DNA of 59,255 bases from Falsiphaeobacter marinintestinus (GTDB lineage Bacteria > Pseudomonadota > Alphaproteobacteria > Rhodobacterales > Rhodobacteraceae). Where the stretch lies: positions 1 to 59,255 of the forward strand of contig NZ_VOGO01000019.1 of assembly GCF_007923355.1 (NCBI RefSeq), in the 5' to 3' direction. Of this stretch, positions 25,667-34,810 are shown in pieces. A program made the translations under genes and the position numbers. Numbering within the stretch: the first letter of the stretch is position 1; each line of letters begins with the position of its first letter. The notes under the pieces are model-generated. The model saw only the letters and a list, made by a program, of their open reading frames with translations, was not told where the DNA came from and did not search any database.

Positions 25667-28294
25667 ATGGCCGTGCTTTCCATACACTCGGTTTTGCTTG
25701 GCACGTCAGCGGAACCGGTCGGGGTTTTGAGCGATCTGGATGTCGGAGTCAGTGCCGATGGATCGACGGTGCTGTATGCTACCAGCCGCGAAGGACTGTC
25801 GATTTCAGCCTTCGATCTGGACGCGGTCAACACGCCGTTGCTGGATTGGCAAAGCCTGCCTGGCGGGCTGTCCCCACTGGGCAGTTACGGTCTGGAACTG
25901 ATCGATTTCGGCAGTGGTTTGCAAGCGGTAACCATGGCTGCAGCAGCGGGTGGTTTGCCAGCCTTCACGCTGGAAGCCGACGGCTGCCTGCCGACCGCGA
26001 TCACCTATCTGGATGATGCGGGGGGGAGTGGAGAGGCTGTGGCGCTGGCCGCAGTCACCTCGGGCGATACGCAATACGTTTATGCTGTGGGGAACGGGGG
26101 CGACATGCTGAACCGCTATGTGGCTGACCCGACACAGGCGCTGGCGGCTGAAGGTGGCAGCCCGATTACCTTGCCCGGCGGGGCATCCGGGATCACCGCG
26201 ATGATCTCAGGGACCATCGACGATCAGGCATATCTCTTTGCCGCAGATGGCACCGGCGACCGGGTCGGGGTCTATAAGGTCAAGACCAATGGGGAGCTGA
26301 AGCAGATCGACGAAATTGGCGCCGCTGAAGGGCTTGGAATCGACGCGCCTTCGGCGTTGACGATGGTCGAACTGGGCGGGCAAAGCTTTCTGATCCTGGC
26401 TGCGCGGGGCTCATCGTCGTTGTCGGTGCTGTTGGTGGCTGCGGACGGATCGCTCAGCGCCACCGATCATCTGGTCGATGACCTGACCAGCCGGTTCCAG
26501 AACGTTACCGCGCTGGATGCGGTCATGGTCGACGGTCGGGCCTATGTCACGGCGGGCGGGGCCGATGACGGGGTGTCGTTGTTCGAACTGCTGCCCGGCG
26601 GGCGGCTGCGGCTGCTGGATAGTGTCGAGGACGGGCTGACCAGCAGCCTTCAGAATATCTCGGGTCTGGCCATGGCGGCGGGCAAGGATGGGGTCGAAAT
26701 CTATGCCGGATCGGCCACCGAAGCAGGGGCCACGCGGATCACCGTGGATCTGGACGCGGGGCAGGTGCTTAAGGCCAGTGCGGCAACCAGCATGGTGCAG
26801 GGTGGGTCGGGCGATGACCTGCTGAGCGATAGCGCAGGCAATGACGATCTGCGCGGTGGCGGTGGCGACGACGTGATCAGCGGGGGCCAGGGCGCGGACT
26901 GGCTGGAAGGTGGGGCCGGGGCCGATACCTTTGTGCTGAGCGCTGACGGACAAAAGGATCGGATCCGGGATTTTAACCCGAACGAAGACCGGCTGGACCT
27001 GTCGTTCTGGCCGATGCTGCGCAGTACGGCGCAACTGACGGTTATCAGCCTGTCGGACGGGGCCGAGATCGCGTTCGGAAACGAGAGTTTGCGGATCTAT
27101 TCCAGCAGTGGTGATGCCCTGAGCGTGACCCAGGTGCTGAACGCGATCACCGGCGGGTTCCTGCATTTCGATGTGACCTGGATCGGGGCCGAGGATGACA
27201 CGCTGCTGGGCACCGACGGGGATGACATCCTGCTGGGCGGATCCGGCGATGATACGCTGACGGGCGAGGGCGGGGATGATCGGCTGGAGGGCGGGGCAGG
27301 AGACGATGACCTGTCCGGAGGAACCGGAGCGGATGAGTTGGACGGGGGCGACGGCGCTGACAGTCTGATCGGCGGCGACGGGGATGATACATTGCGGGGC
27401 GATGCCGGCGATGATGATCTGGAGGGGGGAGGCGGGGCTGACCTGCTGGATGGCGGTGATGGGGCCGACACGTTGCGTGGCAATGGGGGGCGGGACAAGC
27501 TTTTTGGCCGGGGTGGGAACGATGTTCTGGAGGGTGGCGACGGCGATGACGGGCTGATCGGAGGCGGGGGGGATGACCGGCTGGCAGGCGGCGACGGCAA
27601 TGACAAGCTGTCGGCTGGTGCTGGCGCGGATTTGCTGACTGGCGGCGAGGGCGACGATGTTCTCAGGGGCCGCAGCGGGGCCGATACGATGCAGGGCGAC
27701 GATGGCAATGACCGACTCTATGGCAATGGTGGGGCCGATTGGCTTGAGGGAGGCGCCAATGAGGATGTCCTGGATGGTGGGGGCGGGGCCGACACGCTGA
27801 AAGGCGGTGGCGGGGCTGACCTGTTGTCGGGACAGAACGGCAAGGATGACTTGCAAGGCGAAGGCGGGGCCGACCTATTGCACGGTGGGGCTGGCGACGA
27901 CACGCTGGACGGCGGAGGTGGTTCAGATACCCTCGACGGTGGTGGTGGTGCAGATACCCTGGACGGTGGTGGCGGCGACGATGCGCTGCAAGGCAATGGC
28001 GGCCCGGATCATCTGGAGGGCGGGGCAGGTGACGATGATCTGACGGGCGGCCAGGGCGCGGATACGTTCCTGTTTACTGAAGGACAGGACGTGATCACTG
28101 ATTTCCAGAACGACATCGATACGATTGAACTGGATGATGCGTTGTGGGGCGGGGGCAGAACCGTGGAGCAGGTTCTGGATCTGGCGCGGGTGACGAATGG
28201 TGATCTGGTGTTCGACTTCGGCGATGGAAACATCCTGCGGATCATCGGAGTCCGCAATCCGGATACGTTGTCAGACGATCTGGTCATCGTCTGA
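25667..28294 (+). CDS. RTX protein with N-terminal beta-propeller-like region, about 875 aa
   Basis: A predicted type I-secreted, calcium-binding surface protein. Residues about 10-375 consist of repeated beta-rich blades (DVGVSADGSTVLYATS, DDQAYLFAADGTGDRVGVYK, GRAYVTAGGADDGVSLFEL) resembling a seven-bladed lactonase/YncE-type propeller. Residues about 380-830 carry two blocks of RTX nonapeptides (GGxGxDxLx), broken by DTFVLSADGQKDRIRDFNP. The end, DTIELDDALWGGG to SDDLVIV, is typical of the uncleaved secretion signal. No signal peptide. Two ATGs, 25658 and 25667, share the AAAAGGA ribosome site; MAVLSIHS at 25667 is preferred for spacing. No type I exporter gene is in the window. Likely an adhesin or matrix protein. 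Confidence 0.85.
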   Translation: MAVLSIHSVLLGTSAEPVGVLSDLDVGVSADGSTVLYATSREGLSISAFDLDAVNTPLLDWQSLPGGLSPLGSYGLELIDFGSGLQAVTMAAAAGGLPAFTLEADGCLPTAITYLDDAGGSGEAVALAAVTSGDTQYVYAVGNGGDMLNRYVADPTQALAAEGGSPITLPGGASGITAMISGTIDDQAYLFAADGTGDRVGVYKVKTNGELKQIDEIGAAEGLGIDAPSALTMVELGGQSFLILAARGSSSLSVLLVAADGSLSATDHLVDDLTSRFQNVTALDAVMVDGRAYVTAGGADDGVSLFELLPGGRLRLLDSVEDGLTSSLQNISGLAMAAGKDGVEIYAGSATEAGATRITVDLDAGQVLKASAATSMVQGGSGDDLLSDSAGNDDLRGGGGDDVISGGQGADWLEGGAGADTFVLSADGQKDRIRDFNPNEDRLDLSFWPMLRSTAQLTVISLSDGAEIAFGNESLRIYSSSGDALSVTQVLNAITGGFLHFDVTWIGAEDDTLLGTDGDDILLGGSGDDTLTGEGGDDRLEGGAGDDDLSGGTGADELDGGDGADSLIGGDGDDTLRGDAGDDDLEGGGGADLLDGGDGADTLRGNGGRDKLFGRGGNDVLEGGDGDDGLIGGGGDDRLAGGDGNDKLSAGAGADLLTGGEGDDVLRGRSGADTMQGDDGNDRLYGNGGADWLEGGANEDVLDGGGGADTLKGGGGADLLSGQNGKDDLQGEGGADLLHGGAGDDTLDGGGGSDTLDGGGGADTLDGGGGDDALQGNGGPDHLEGGAGDDDLTGGQGADTFLFTEGQDVITDFQNDIDTIELDDALWGGGRTVEQVLDLARVTNGDLVFDFGDGNILRIIGVRNPDTLSDDLVIV
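27190..28070 (+). repeat. G-rich nonapeptide-coding repeat tract
   Basis: About 880 bases of degenerate 27-base repeats coding GGxGxDxLx in the RTX gene. Long minus-strand open frames here, rich in Pro and Ser, are by-products of this composition. The tract is a likely place for slippage and assembly errors. Confidence 0.85.
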
Positions 28295-28399
28295 GCGGGG
28301 TCGGGGCACCGTACGGTCTGGTCGGGGGGCCTTAACCTCTTGGTCCTAACTCTGGGGGCCGTTCTGAACCGTGTTTCGATCCGTCATGCGAGGGCCCCG

Positions 28400-29554
28400 A
28401 TGCCTGATACTTCTCCGACTTTGTCCCTGCCGTATCTGCTGCCGTCCCAGGCGCAGAAACATGTCACCCATAACGAAGCGCTGCAGGTGCTGGATGTGGC
28501 TGTGCAAACCGCGGTCATCGATCGCGACAGGACCGAGCCGCCGGGCTCTCCGGCGTTTGGCGATTGTCATATCGTGGCGGCCGGGGCCAGTGGAGGCTGG
28601 GCCGGGCAGGGCGGCATGATCGCCCAGTATAACGGCTCTGACTGGGGGTTTTTCGCCGCCAAACAGGGCTGGCGGGCGCAGGTGCTGGCCGAGGGCAAGG
28701 CGGTGGTGTTCGACGGAGCCGACTGGGCTGCGCAGACATCTGTGCCGGATACGCTCGACAATCTGGATGGTGTCGGGGTCGGCACCACACCGGACGCCAC
28801 AAACCGGCTGTCGGTGGCCGCTGCGGCAACGTTGCTAAGCCATGAGGGCGCGGGTCATCAGTTGAAAATCAACAAGGCCGGGGCAGGGGATACGGCAAGC
28901 CTGTTGTTCCAGACCGGCTGGTCGGGCCGGGCGGAAATGGGCACCGCAGGCGCGGATGATTTCGCCATCAAGGTCAGCGCGGATGGCGCGGTCTGGGCCA
29001 CAGGGCTGTCGTTTGACGCCGCGACCGGGCAGGCGGCGTTGCCGCAAGGCGTGCAGGTCGATGGGGCGATGACCGGGACAGCGGTGCAGCAAAGCGCTGA
29101 TGACGTGACGCCGGGCCGTTTGATGCGGGCAGATTACGGATACGGGCCCGGCACCCTTCTGGGCCCGGTATCGCAAAGCGGCGGGGTGCCTGCCGGGGCG
29201 GTGATCGAACGCGGTAGTAACGCCAATGGCGACTATGTGCGCTTTGCAGATGGTATGCTGGTTTGCACCAAGGCGGGTTACTCTGTGCCCTACAACGGCC
29301 CAGCCATCCTGTACGGAACGTGGATATTCCCCGCCGTGTTTGTAACTGGGTCAGAGACCGTGGTCAGTGTTCTGCCTGACTGGGCTTCGATTGGGGCTAC
29401 CGGGCCCGGGCGGGCAGGAGTTTCGACATTTGCAGCAGCAAACGTACTCACGGGCTCTTGCCATATTGGGGTTACGCGTGCGACCGGCGTAACCAACTTC
29501 TCTGCAACAGACGCTTGTGACGTCTATTTGACCGCCATTGGCCGTTGGTTCTAA
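28400..29554 (+). CDS. DUF2793 domain protein (phage tail-associated), 384 aa
   Basis: The N-terminal 110 residues are a DUF2793 domain: LSLPYLLPSQAQKHVTHNEA, then DRDRTEPPGSPAFGDCHIV and WRAQVLAEGKAVVFDGADW. This family occurs at the tail-fibre end of prophages and gene transfer agent-like clusters in Rhodobacteraceae. The rest is beta-rich with a Gly/Thr/Ala-rich C-terminus like a tail-fibre or receptor-binding tip. ATG 28400 with GAGG about 9 bases upstream is preferred to 28340. Two small genes follow closely; no capsid, portal or tail-sheath gene is nearby, so this is an orphan fragment or a domesticated surface protein. Confidence 0.8.
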   Translation: MPDTSPTLSLPYLLPSQAQKHVTHNEALQVLDVAVQTAVIDRDRTEPPGSPAFGDCHIVAAGASGGWAGQGGMIAQYNGSDWGFFAAKQGWRAQVLAEGKAVVFDGADWAAQTSVPDTLDNLDGVGVGTTPDATNRLSVAAAATLLSHEGAGHQLKINKAGAGDTASLLFQTGWSGRAEMGTAGADDFAIKVSADGAVWATGLSFDAATGQAALPQGVQVDGAMTGTAVQQSADDVTPGRLMRADYGYGPGTLLGPVSQSGGVPAGAVIERGSNANGDYVRFADGMLVCTKAGYSVPYNGPAILYGTWIFPAVFVTGSETVVSVLPDWASIGATGPGRAGVSTFAAANVLTGSCHIGVTRATGVTNFSATDACDVYLTAIGRWF

Positions 29555-29565
29555 GGAGTAGCCTC

Positions 29566-29895
29566 ATGCAAATTTCATTTTCTCCCTGTCGCCGGGACGA
29601 GCCGCTGACACTCAGTAAAAGCGGCGATGTTCTCACGATCAATGGCGAGGCGTTCGATTTCTCGGGCATTCCGGATGGGGCGTCCCTGCCGCGCGAGGCC
29701 GTGTCTTGTGAGTTTCTGGCCTCAGACGTGGAGCGGGTCGACGGTGTGATTCACCTGACCATGATCCTGCCCCATGGTGCAACCGCGCCACAGGAAACGC
29801 TGTTCCCCGAGCCGATCAGCGCCGGGGACGGCGACATGGAGTTGCCGATCTATGAAACACCCGCACTGGCCCCCGAGTCTGAGGAAACCCCATGA
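29566..29895 (+). CDS. Small hypothetical protein of the DUF2793 cassette, 109 aa
   Basis: Not recognised with confidence. It starts MQISFSPCRRDEPLTLSKSG, has a strong AAGGAG ribosome site 8 bases before the ATG, and lies 11 bases after the DUF2793 gene. The sequence is acidic and beta-rich in its first 70 residues (DVLTINGEAFDFSGIPDGAS) with a Pro/Glu-rich tail. The next gene starts within its stop codon (ATGA). Position suggests a tail-fibre chaperone or accessory protein. Confidence 0.7.
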   Translation: MQISFSPCRRDEPLTLSKSGDVLTINGEAFDFSGIPDGASLPREAVSCEFLASDVERVDGVIHLTMILPHGATAPQETLFPEPISAGDGDMELPIYETPALAPESEETP

Positions 29896-30203
29896 GAAAT
29901 ATTGACCTTTCCAGGCTGATTACGACCGAGGCCAAGGCCGCCGCCGCTGTGGCTGCCGCCGGGTTTGCAGCCAAAGCAGAATGCCGCGCCCGTATCTTCG
30001 CTGTGGTGGACGAGATCGCACAAATCAATCTGGCTGCCGCAGCAGCTGCGGACCGGTTGAACCCGGTTGACCTGGCGACCTATCGTGCCGGACTGGACTG
30101 GATTCAGGCGATGCGGGTCGCCTATCTGACGCAGGAGCCGGGAGCGGATGTCAATTGGCCACCGGTGCCCGAAGGGATGGCCGAGCTGGCGGCGCAGTTC
30201 TGA
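29892..30203 (+). CDS. Small hypothetical protein of the DUF2793 cassette, 103 aa
   Basis: A largely helical, alanine-rich protein starting MRNIDLSRLITTEAKAAAAV and ending with DWIQAMRVAYLTQEPGADVN and a WPPVPEGM motif. That ending resembles small phage tail-assembly-type proteins (tail fibre assembly chaperones), although I cannot name the family. It overlaps the previous gene by four bases. The UDP-glucuronate 4-epimerase gene begins 53 bases later on the same strand. Confidence 0.7.
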   Translation: MRNIDLSRLITTEAKAAAAVAAAGFAAKAECRARIFAVVDEIAQINLAAAAAADRLNPVDLATYRAGLDWIQAMRVAYLTQEPGADVNWPPVPEGMAELAAQF

Positions 30204-30256
30204 AATGCAGGTATTTTCCGGTTGATCGGAACCGCGTTTCGCCGCATTGGAGGCGC

Positions 30257-31276
30257 ATGACGCAAGACCAGCCCCCACGCACAGCTTTGGTTACCGGCTC
30301 GGCCGGGTTCATCGGTTTTCACGTCGCACAGCGGTTGCTGGCGCAGGGCTGGCGGGTGGTCGGGCTGGACGCGCTGAGTGACTACTATTCAGTGTCGCTG
30401 AAACAGTCCAGACACGCCTTATTAGAGCCTGATATGGGTTTCACCCCAGTGATTGGCCGGGTCGAAGATCCGGGGCGCCTGCTGGACATTTTCGCGACGC
30501 ATAAGCCTGACCTCGTGGTGCATCTGGCCGCGCAGGCAGGCGTGCGTCATTCGATTGAACAGCCGCGCGACTATGTTGAGGCGAACCTGATCGGCACATT
30601 CGAACTGCTTGAAGCGGCCCGCACCCATCCGCCCGCGCATATGCTGCTGGCGTCGACCAGTTCGGTCTATGGCGCGAATACCCAGATGCCCTATGGCGAG
30701 CGCGACAAGGCCGACAGCCAGATGTCGTTCTATGCCGCCACCAAGAAGGCGATCGAGGCGATGGCGCATTCTTATGCGCACCTCTATGGGCTGCCTGTAA
30801 CCATGTTTCGCTTCTTCACCGTTTACGGACCGTGGGGGCGGCCGGACATGGCACCATTCCTGTTTACGGACGCAATTATGAACGGCCGACCGATCAACGT
30901 GTTCAATCACGGCGACCTGAGGCGGGACTTTACCTATATCGATGATCTGATCGACGGAATTTTCGGTTTGATCGACACTGTTCCAGGCAAAAATGCTGTT
31001 TCCGAGCAAGATTCTCTCAGCCCGGTGGCACCGTTCCGGGTGGTTAATATTGGCAACAGCCAGCCCATTCAGTTGATGGATTTCATTCGCGCCGTCGAAC
31101 GGGCCTGTGGGCGCGAGGCGGAAAAGATCATGCACCCGATGCAAGCCGGTGACGTGCACGCAACCTGGGCGGATACCGGGCTTTTGACGGAGCTCACGGG
31201 ATACGCTCCAAAGGTCGACCTGCAAACCGGCGTTCAGCGGTTTGTCGAGTGGTATAGAGCCTATTACAGGTTCTAG
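30257..31276 (+). CDS. UDP-glucuronate 4-epimerase-like NAD-dependent epimerase
   Basis: Extended SDR of 339 residues predicted to interconvert UDP-glucuronate and UDP-galacturonate. ALVTGSAGFIGFHVAQRLL binds NAD. The active site is STSSVYGANTQMPY with Tyr/Lys in FYAATKKAIEAMA. RFFTVYGPWGRPDMAPFLFT and FNHGDLRRDFTYIDDLIDGI are the hallmarks that separate GAE/LpsL-type epimerases from GalE. TTGGAGG lies 6 bases before ATG 30257. It takes the product of ugd, so galacturonate (or another C4-epimerised uronate) is a likely polymer sugar. Confidence 0.9.
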   Translation: MTQDQPPRTALVTGSAGFIGFHVAQRLLAQGWRVVGLDALSDYYSVSLKQSRHALLEPDMGFTPVIGRVEDPGRLLDIFATHKPDLVVHLAAQAGVRHSIEQPRDYVEANLIGTFELLEAARTHPPAHMLLASTSSVYGANTQMPYGERDKADSQMSFYAATKKAIEAMAHSYAHLYGLPVTMFRFFTVYGPWGRPDMAPFLFTDAIMNGRPINVFNHGDLRRDFTYIDDLIDGIFGLIDTVPGKNAVSEQDSLSPVAPFRVVNIGNSQPIQLMDFIRAVERACGREAEKIMHPMQAGDVHATWADTGLLTELTGYAPKVDLQTGVQRFVEWYRAYYRF

Positions 31277-31554
31277 TCCGACAATCCGGATGTTATCCAC
31301 CTGCGGCTATGCCGTTCACCTTTCTTTCTGATCGCCCCGGGGGCACGCCACATAATCATGATTTGGATCATATTGGCGACCGCGCAAATGTGGGAAAATT
31401 GGGTTGGGAGAGAACGCCAGCAGGCACTGCTGGAACCATTTAATGCCTCTATTTCGCCCGGGTCGCGTGCGGCTCGCACTGCATGTGTTCAGGCGCATGA
31501 TGGCAGGATCGGTCTGTGCTGTCCCGGACAAGTTAAACAGGAGAGGACACACCA

Positions 31555-33291
31555 ATGGCTGATTTTGTGGCAAATACCCATTCGACGATTATCGGCACCA
31601 CCGGGGAAGACCGTCTGACAGTGACGTGGAGTCTTGGGGCGCTTTCTTTCCTGGGGAGCCTCACCCCCAATCCGATCAGCGGCTATGATGGCCATTTTTC
31701 GACCGGATATGCCGGTGAAGGTGTCTATTTCAGTGGGATTGAGCATTTCACCTTTGAGGATCTCGCTGGGGCGAGCAATCGTATCTATACCGGATCTGGC
31801 GATGACGTGCTGCTTGGCGGCGGCGGGGATGACACGCTGGATGTAGGCAGTGGCGACGACCACGCTGACGGCGGTGCCGGAATCGATATGTTTGGCGCAG
31901 ACCTGTCGGGGTGGACGGATGCTGCGGTGATCGACCTGAACGGGGTCTCGACCCTGATCAGTGGCACGGTCAGCAACATGGAGGGGTTTTACGATCTGGT
32001 GACCGGGGCGGGTGACGATGTCATCACCGGACATAACAGCAGTTATATGTCCGACACGATTGCAACCGGGTCGGGGGATGACCTGATCCAGTTGTGGACA
32101 AGCACAGACAAGGATGTTGTCGATGGCGGTGAAGGGCAGGATCGCCTGTCAATCGTTGCCGACTGGCACCTGTCGTTTATCTACAGCCCGACGCCCAATC
32201 CTGTCGGCGGCTATGATGGCCATTTTTCGACCGGATATGCCGGTGAAGGTGTCTATTTCAGCGGGATTGAGCATTTCAGTTTCGAAGACCGGGCCGGAAC
32301 GAACAATGTCATCCTGACCGGATCCGGCGATGATGTGCTGCTTGGCGGCGGTGGGGATGACAGGTTGCTGGTGGGCAGTGGTGATGACCACGCTGATGGC
32401 GGCGCCGGAACCGATATGTTCGGGGCAGACTTGTCGGGGTGGACTGATACGGCCGTGATCAACCTGAACAGGGTTTCGACCCTGATCAACGGGACTGTCA
32501 GCAATATGGAAGGGTTCGAGGCCATGGTGACCGGCGCCGGGGATGACACTGTCATCGGGCATCGGTTCAGTTTTGTATCGGATGAGATCGACACCGGCGC
32601 GGGCAATGACCGGATCCGGTTGTGGTGGAACGGTGAGGCTGACACGGTCGTTGCGGGCGAAGGATCTGACCGGCTGACGGTGGTGGCCAGTGACTTCATG
32701 TATCTGGGCGGCCTGACCGAGGATATAGGGGGCGGTTACAGCGGATCCTTTTCGACCGGATATGCTGGCGAAGGTGTCTATTTCAGCGGGATCGAGCACT
32801 TTACCTTCACCGACCGAGCCGCTGCCGATAACACGATCACGACAGGTGCAGGGATCGATGTCATCCGCGCCGGTGGTGGCGACGATGTGCTGGATGGGGG
32901 CGGCGGTAATGACCCCCTGAACGGCGGCCCGGGGCGCGACCATTTGATGGGCGGGGTTGGAAATGACCGGCTTGATGGTGGTGCGATGAATGATATTCTT
33001 GACGGGGGGGCAGGCCGGGACGAGCTGACCGGAGGCCAGGGCAATGACCGGCTGATCGGTGGCGAGCATGCGGACCAATTCATCTTCAACGCGGGCGACG
33101 GCAGTGATGTGATCGTCGACTTCGGGATTGGTGCCGATCTTATCGTCATTGGGGACGGGGCTGAAGGGTTCAGTGACGTGACTGTCGCGGATGCCGGTGC
33201 AGACACGATTGTGCAGTTCGAAGACGTGACGATCCGGCTGATCGCTGTTGATCACCTGACGGTGGATGCGGATGATTTCCTGTTCGTCTGA
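31555..33291 (+). CDS. RTX-type calcium-binding protein with three long repeats, 578 aa
   Basis: A predicted type I-secreted protein. Three copies of a unit of about 176 residues are marked by GHFSTGYAGEGVYFSGIEHF, then GSGDDVLLGGGGDD and FGADLSGWTD; the third ends in a classical RTX block (GGVGNDRLDGG, GGQGNDRLIGG). The C-terminus DADDFLFV fits an uncleaved secretion signal. No signal peptide or catalytic motif is visible. CAGGAGAGG 10 bases before the ATG is a strong ribosome site. It may be a matrix or cell-surface protein; function is unknown. Confidence 0.82.
   Translation: MADFVANTHSTIIGTTGEDRLTVTWSLGALSFLGSLTPNPISGYDGHFSTGYAGEGVYFSGIEHFTFEDLAGASNRIYTGSGDDVLLGGGGDDTLDVGSGDDHADGGAGIDMFGADLSGWTDAAVIDLNGVSTLISGTVSNMEGFYDLVTGAGDDVITGHNSSYMSDTIATGSGDDLIQLWTSTDKDVVDGGEGQDRLSIVADWHLSFIYSPTPNPVGGYDGHFSTGYAGEGVYFSGIEHFSFEDRAGTNNVILTGSGDDVLLGGGGDDRLLVGSGDDHADGGAGTDMFGADLSGWTDTAVINLNRVSTLINGTVSNMEGFEAMVTGAGDDTVIGHRFSFVSDEIDTGAGNDRIRLWWNGEADTVVAGEGSDRLTVVASDFMYLGGLTEDIGGGYSGSFSTGYAGEGVYFSGIEHFTFTDRAAADNTITTGAGIDVIRAGGGDDVLDGGGGNDPLNGGPGRDHLMGGVGNDRLDGGAMNDILDGGAGRDELTGGQGNDRLIGGEHADQFIFNAGDGSDVIVDFGIGADLIVIGDGAEGFSDVTVADAGADTIVQFEDVTIRLIAVDHLTVDADDFLFV
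31681..32806 (+). repeat. Direct repeats of about 528 bp within the RTX gene
   Basis: The block from GGCTATGATGGCCATTTTTC at 31681-31750 recurs almost exactly at 32209-32278 (528 bases on) and in a diverged form from 32734 (525 bases on). Each copy codes the GHFSTGYAGEGVYFSGIEHF-like segment. The first two are close enough for recombination. Confidence 0.85.
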
Positions 33292-33568
33292 TTGACTTGA
33301 CCCTCAATGAGGATTTTTGAGCCAATATTAGACTGATAATAAGGCAGTTCTTGAGTTCTCTCTGTCTGAGACCGAACTGGATAGGTACGGCAGCTGGCTG
33401 TGAAACGCCACCTGCTGCGGTTCGTTTGTTCTTAGCCCCCATAATCGGGGAGTGAGGTGACTGGTCAGGTGCCCCTTGTATAGTGTGTTCCCTATTTCCA
33501 ACGACAGGATCACATTCGCCACACGTTGCCGTGTTCGCTTTCAGGCCTGCCGTACCGGGTCAGGGTGT

Positions 33569-34672
33569 CTATAGCCCTGCGGCTTTGGTGAGGTTGACGC
33601 GGAATCTATCCCGGCGGCGTTGGTAGCGGCGGGTCATTTCGGCCGAGGCGTGGCCGAGGTGTTTCTGGACATAGCGTTCGTCGACTTCGGCCGAGCTGGC
33701 CAGCCCGGCGCGCAGGCTGTGGCCCGAGAACAGCGCCAGCCGTTCGTTCTCGGGCAGGTCATCGCGCAGACCGGCGTCGCGCACGGTCTGTTTGATCAGG
33801 CGGGCGACATGTTTGTCACTCAGGCGGGCCGCCAACGCGCGTTCGCAATCGCGTGACGTGCGCACGAACACCGGCCCGAAATCGATCTTTGCGAAGTGCA
33901 GCCATTGATCAAGCGCATGCACCGGGCAGGTCTGGTCGCGGGACCCGCGCCCGATTTCGACCTCGCGCCAGCCGGTCTTGGCGTTGAGCGTCAGCAGGGC
34001 GCCCTGGTCCATGATCTCGACCCAGCCGCCGGACTCTGGCGTGTCGTCCTTGTGGACGTCCAGGGCGACGATTTCGCTGCGCCGCAATCCGCCTGCGTAC
34101 CCCAACAGCAGGATCGCCCGATCACGCAGGCCCCGCAGATCAAAGGGCAGGGTGGCGACCATGGCCAGGATATCCTCGGCCATGATCGCTTCTTTCTGCA
34201 CCGGCGGGCGCGCGTGCTTGCGTTTGATCCCGGCCAGCACGCTGGCGATATGGCGGTTCTTGCGATCCAGGGTGAAGCCGCGCTGCGCATAGGTCCAGGC
34301 CAGGCCCGAAAGGCGCCGGTCTATTGTCGACACCGAGAGGGCCGGGGCGGGGCCCGTCGGGGCTGCCAGATCCGTCAAGTAGAGCCCGATGATCTCGGGT
34401 GAGGGCGGCAGGGGCTCGGCGCCCTTCATGCGGCACCAGCGCGCAAAATGCGCCCAGTCTTTCGCATAGGCTTTCAGCGTGTTGTCCGACGCCGCAGCCC
34501 GGGCATAGGTTTGGGCCGTCTCGACAAGCCGATCCAGCGAGCCAGATCCCGCAACATGCGACGGCAGGGCGATCTCATCGCGTCTTGCGTCGACCTGAGA
34601 GTCATTGGACGGATCAGAGTTTGATGGCGTCGGTTTTTCGTTCTCTGAGTCCATCTTTCCCCAAAAACCCAC
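33569..34672 (-). CDS. Tyrosine site-specific recombinase, 367 aa
   Basis: A tyrosine recombinase/phage integrase family protein. The N-terminal SAM-like DNA-binding domain covers about residues 50-150 (DNTLKAYAKDWAHFARWCRM). Catalytic residues are visible: Arg in YAGGLRRSEIVALD, the His-x-x-Arg box in GHSLRAGLASSA, His in KHLGHASAEMTRRY and the nucleophile Tyr in that same segment. GTG 34672 or ATG 34654 (MDSENEKP) may be the start. It is divergent from the DUF1403-scpB pair. Such a gene beside plasmid maintenance genes could resolve multimers; no obvious target site was found. Confidence 0.9.
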   Translation of the reverse strand: MGFWGKMDSENEKPTPSNSDPSNDSQVDARRDEIALPSHVAGSGSLDRLVETAQTYARAAASDNTLKAYAKDWAHFARWCRMKGAEPLPPSPEIIGLYLTDLAAPTGPAPALSVSTIDRRLSGLAWTYAQRGFTLDRKNRHIASVLAGIKRKHARPPVQKEAIMAEDILAMVATLPFDLRGLRDRAILLLGYAGGLRRSEIVALDVHKDDTPESGGWVEIMDQGALLTLNAKTGWREVEIGRGSRDQTCPVHALDQWLHFAKIDFGPVFVRTSRDCERALAARLSDKHVARLIKQTVRDAGLRDDLPENERLALFSGHSLRAGLASSAEVDERYVQKHLGHASAEMTRRYQRRRDRFRVNLTKAAGL

Positions 34673-34810
34673 CGATTTTGCGCTGGTTTTGCAGCGTATG
34701 CATAAATATCCGATAATGTAAACTTATTGGACATTAATGATGCCGGAAAGGCGGGGCGGTTATGCGATATATTTCTGGAAAAAAGCGCCGCTAACCGGTA
34801 AGTTCCGGCC

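Noticed and set aside
26411-27856. Minus-strand open frame of 481 codons opposite the RTX gene
   Set aside because: Created by the composition of the GGxGxD repeats; no family similarity, and the plus strand encodes a full RTX protein.
27190-28070. Possible CRISPR-like or satellite array
   Set aside because: The repeats are degenerate 27-base units in frame inside an RTX protein, without unique spacers.
28400-30203. Part of a complete prophage
   Set aside because: No portal, capsid, terminase, tail-tape or lysis genes in the surrounding sequence; the recombinase at 33.6 kb is associated with DUF1403 and ScpB genes instead.
31291-31299. Second DnaA box (TTATCCACC) upstream of the RTX gene
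   Set aside because: One mismatch at the last position, and no iterons or AT-rich region beside it.
33292-33568. Terminator or attachment site between the RTX gene and the recombinase
   Set aside because: CCTC-AAT-GAGG followed by five T has only a 4-bp stem, and no direct repeat suggesting an att site was found in this 277-base gap.
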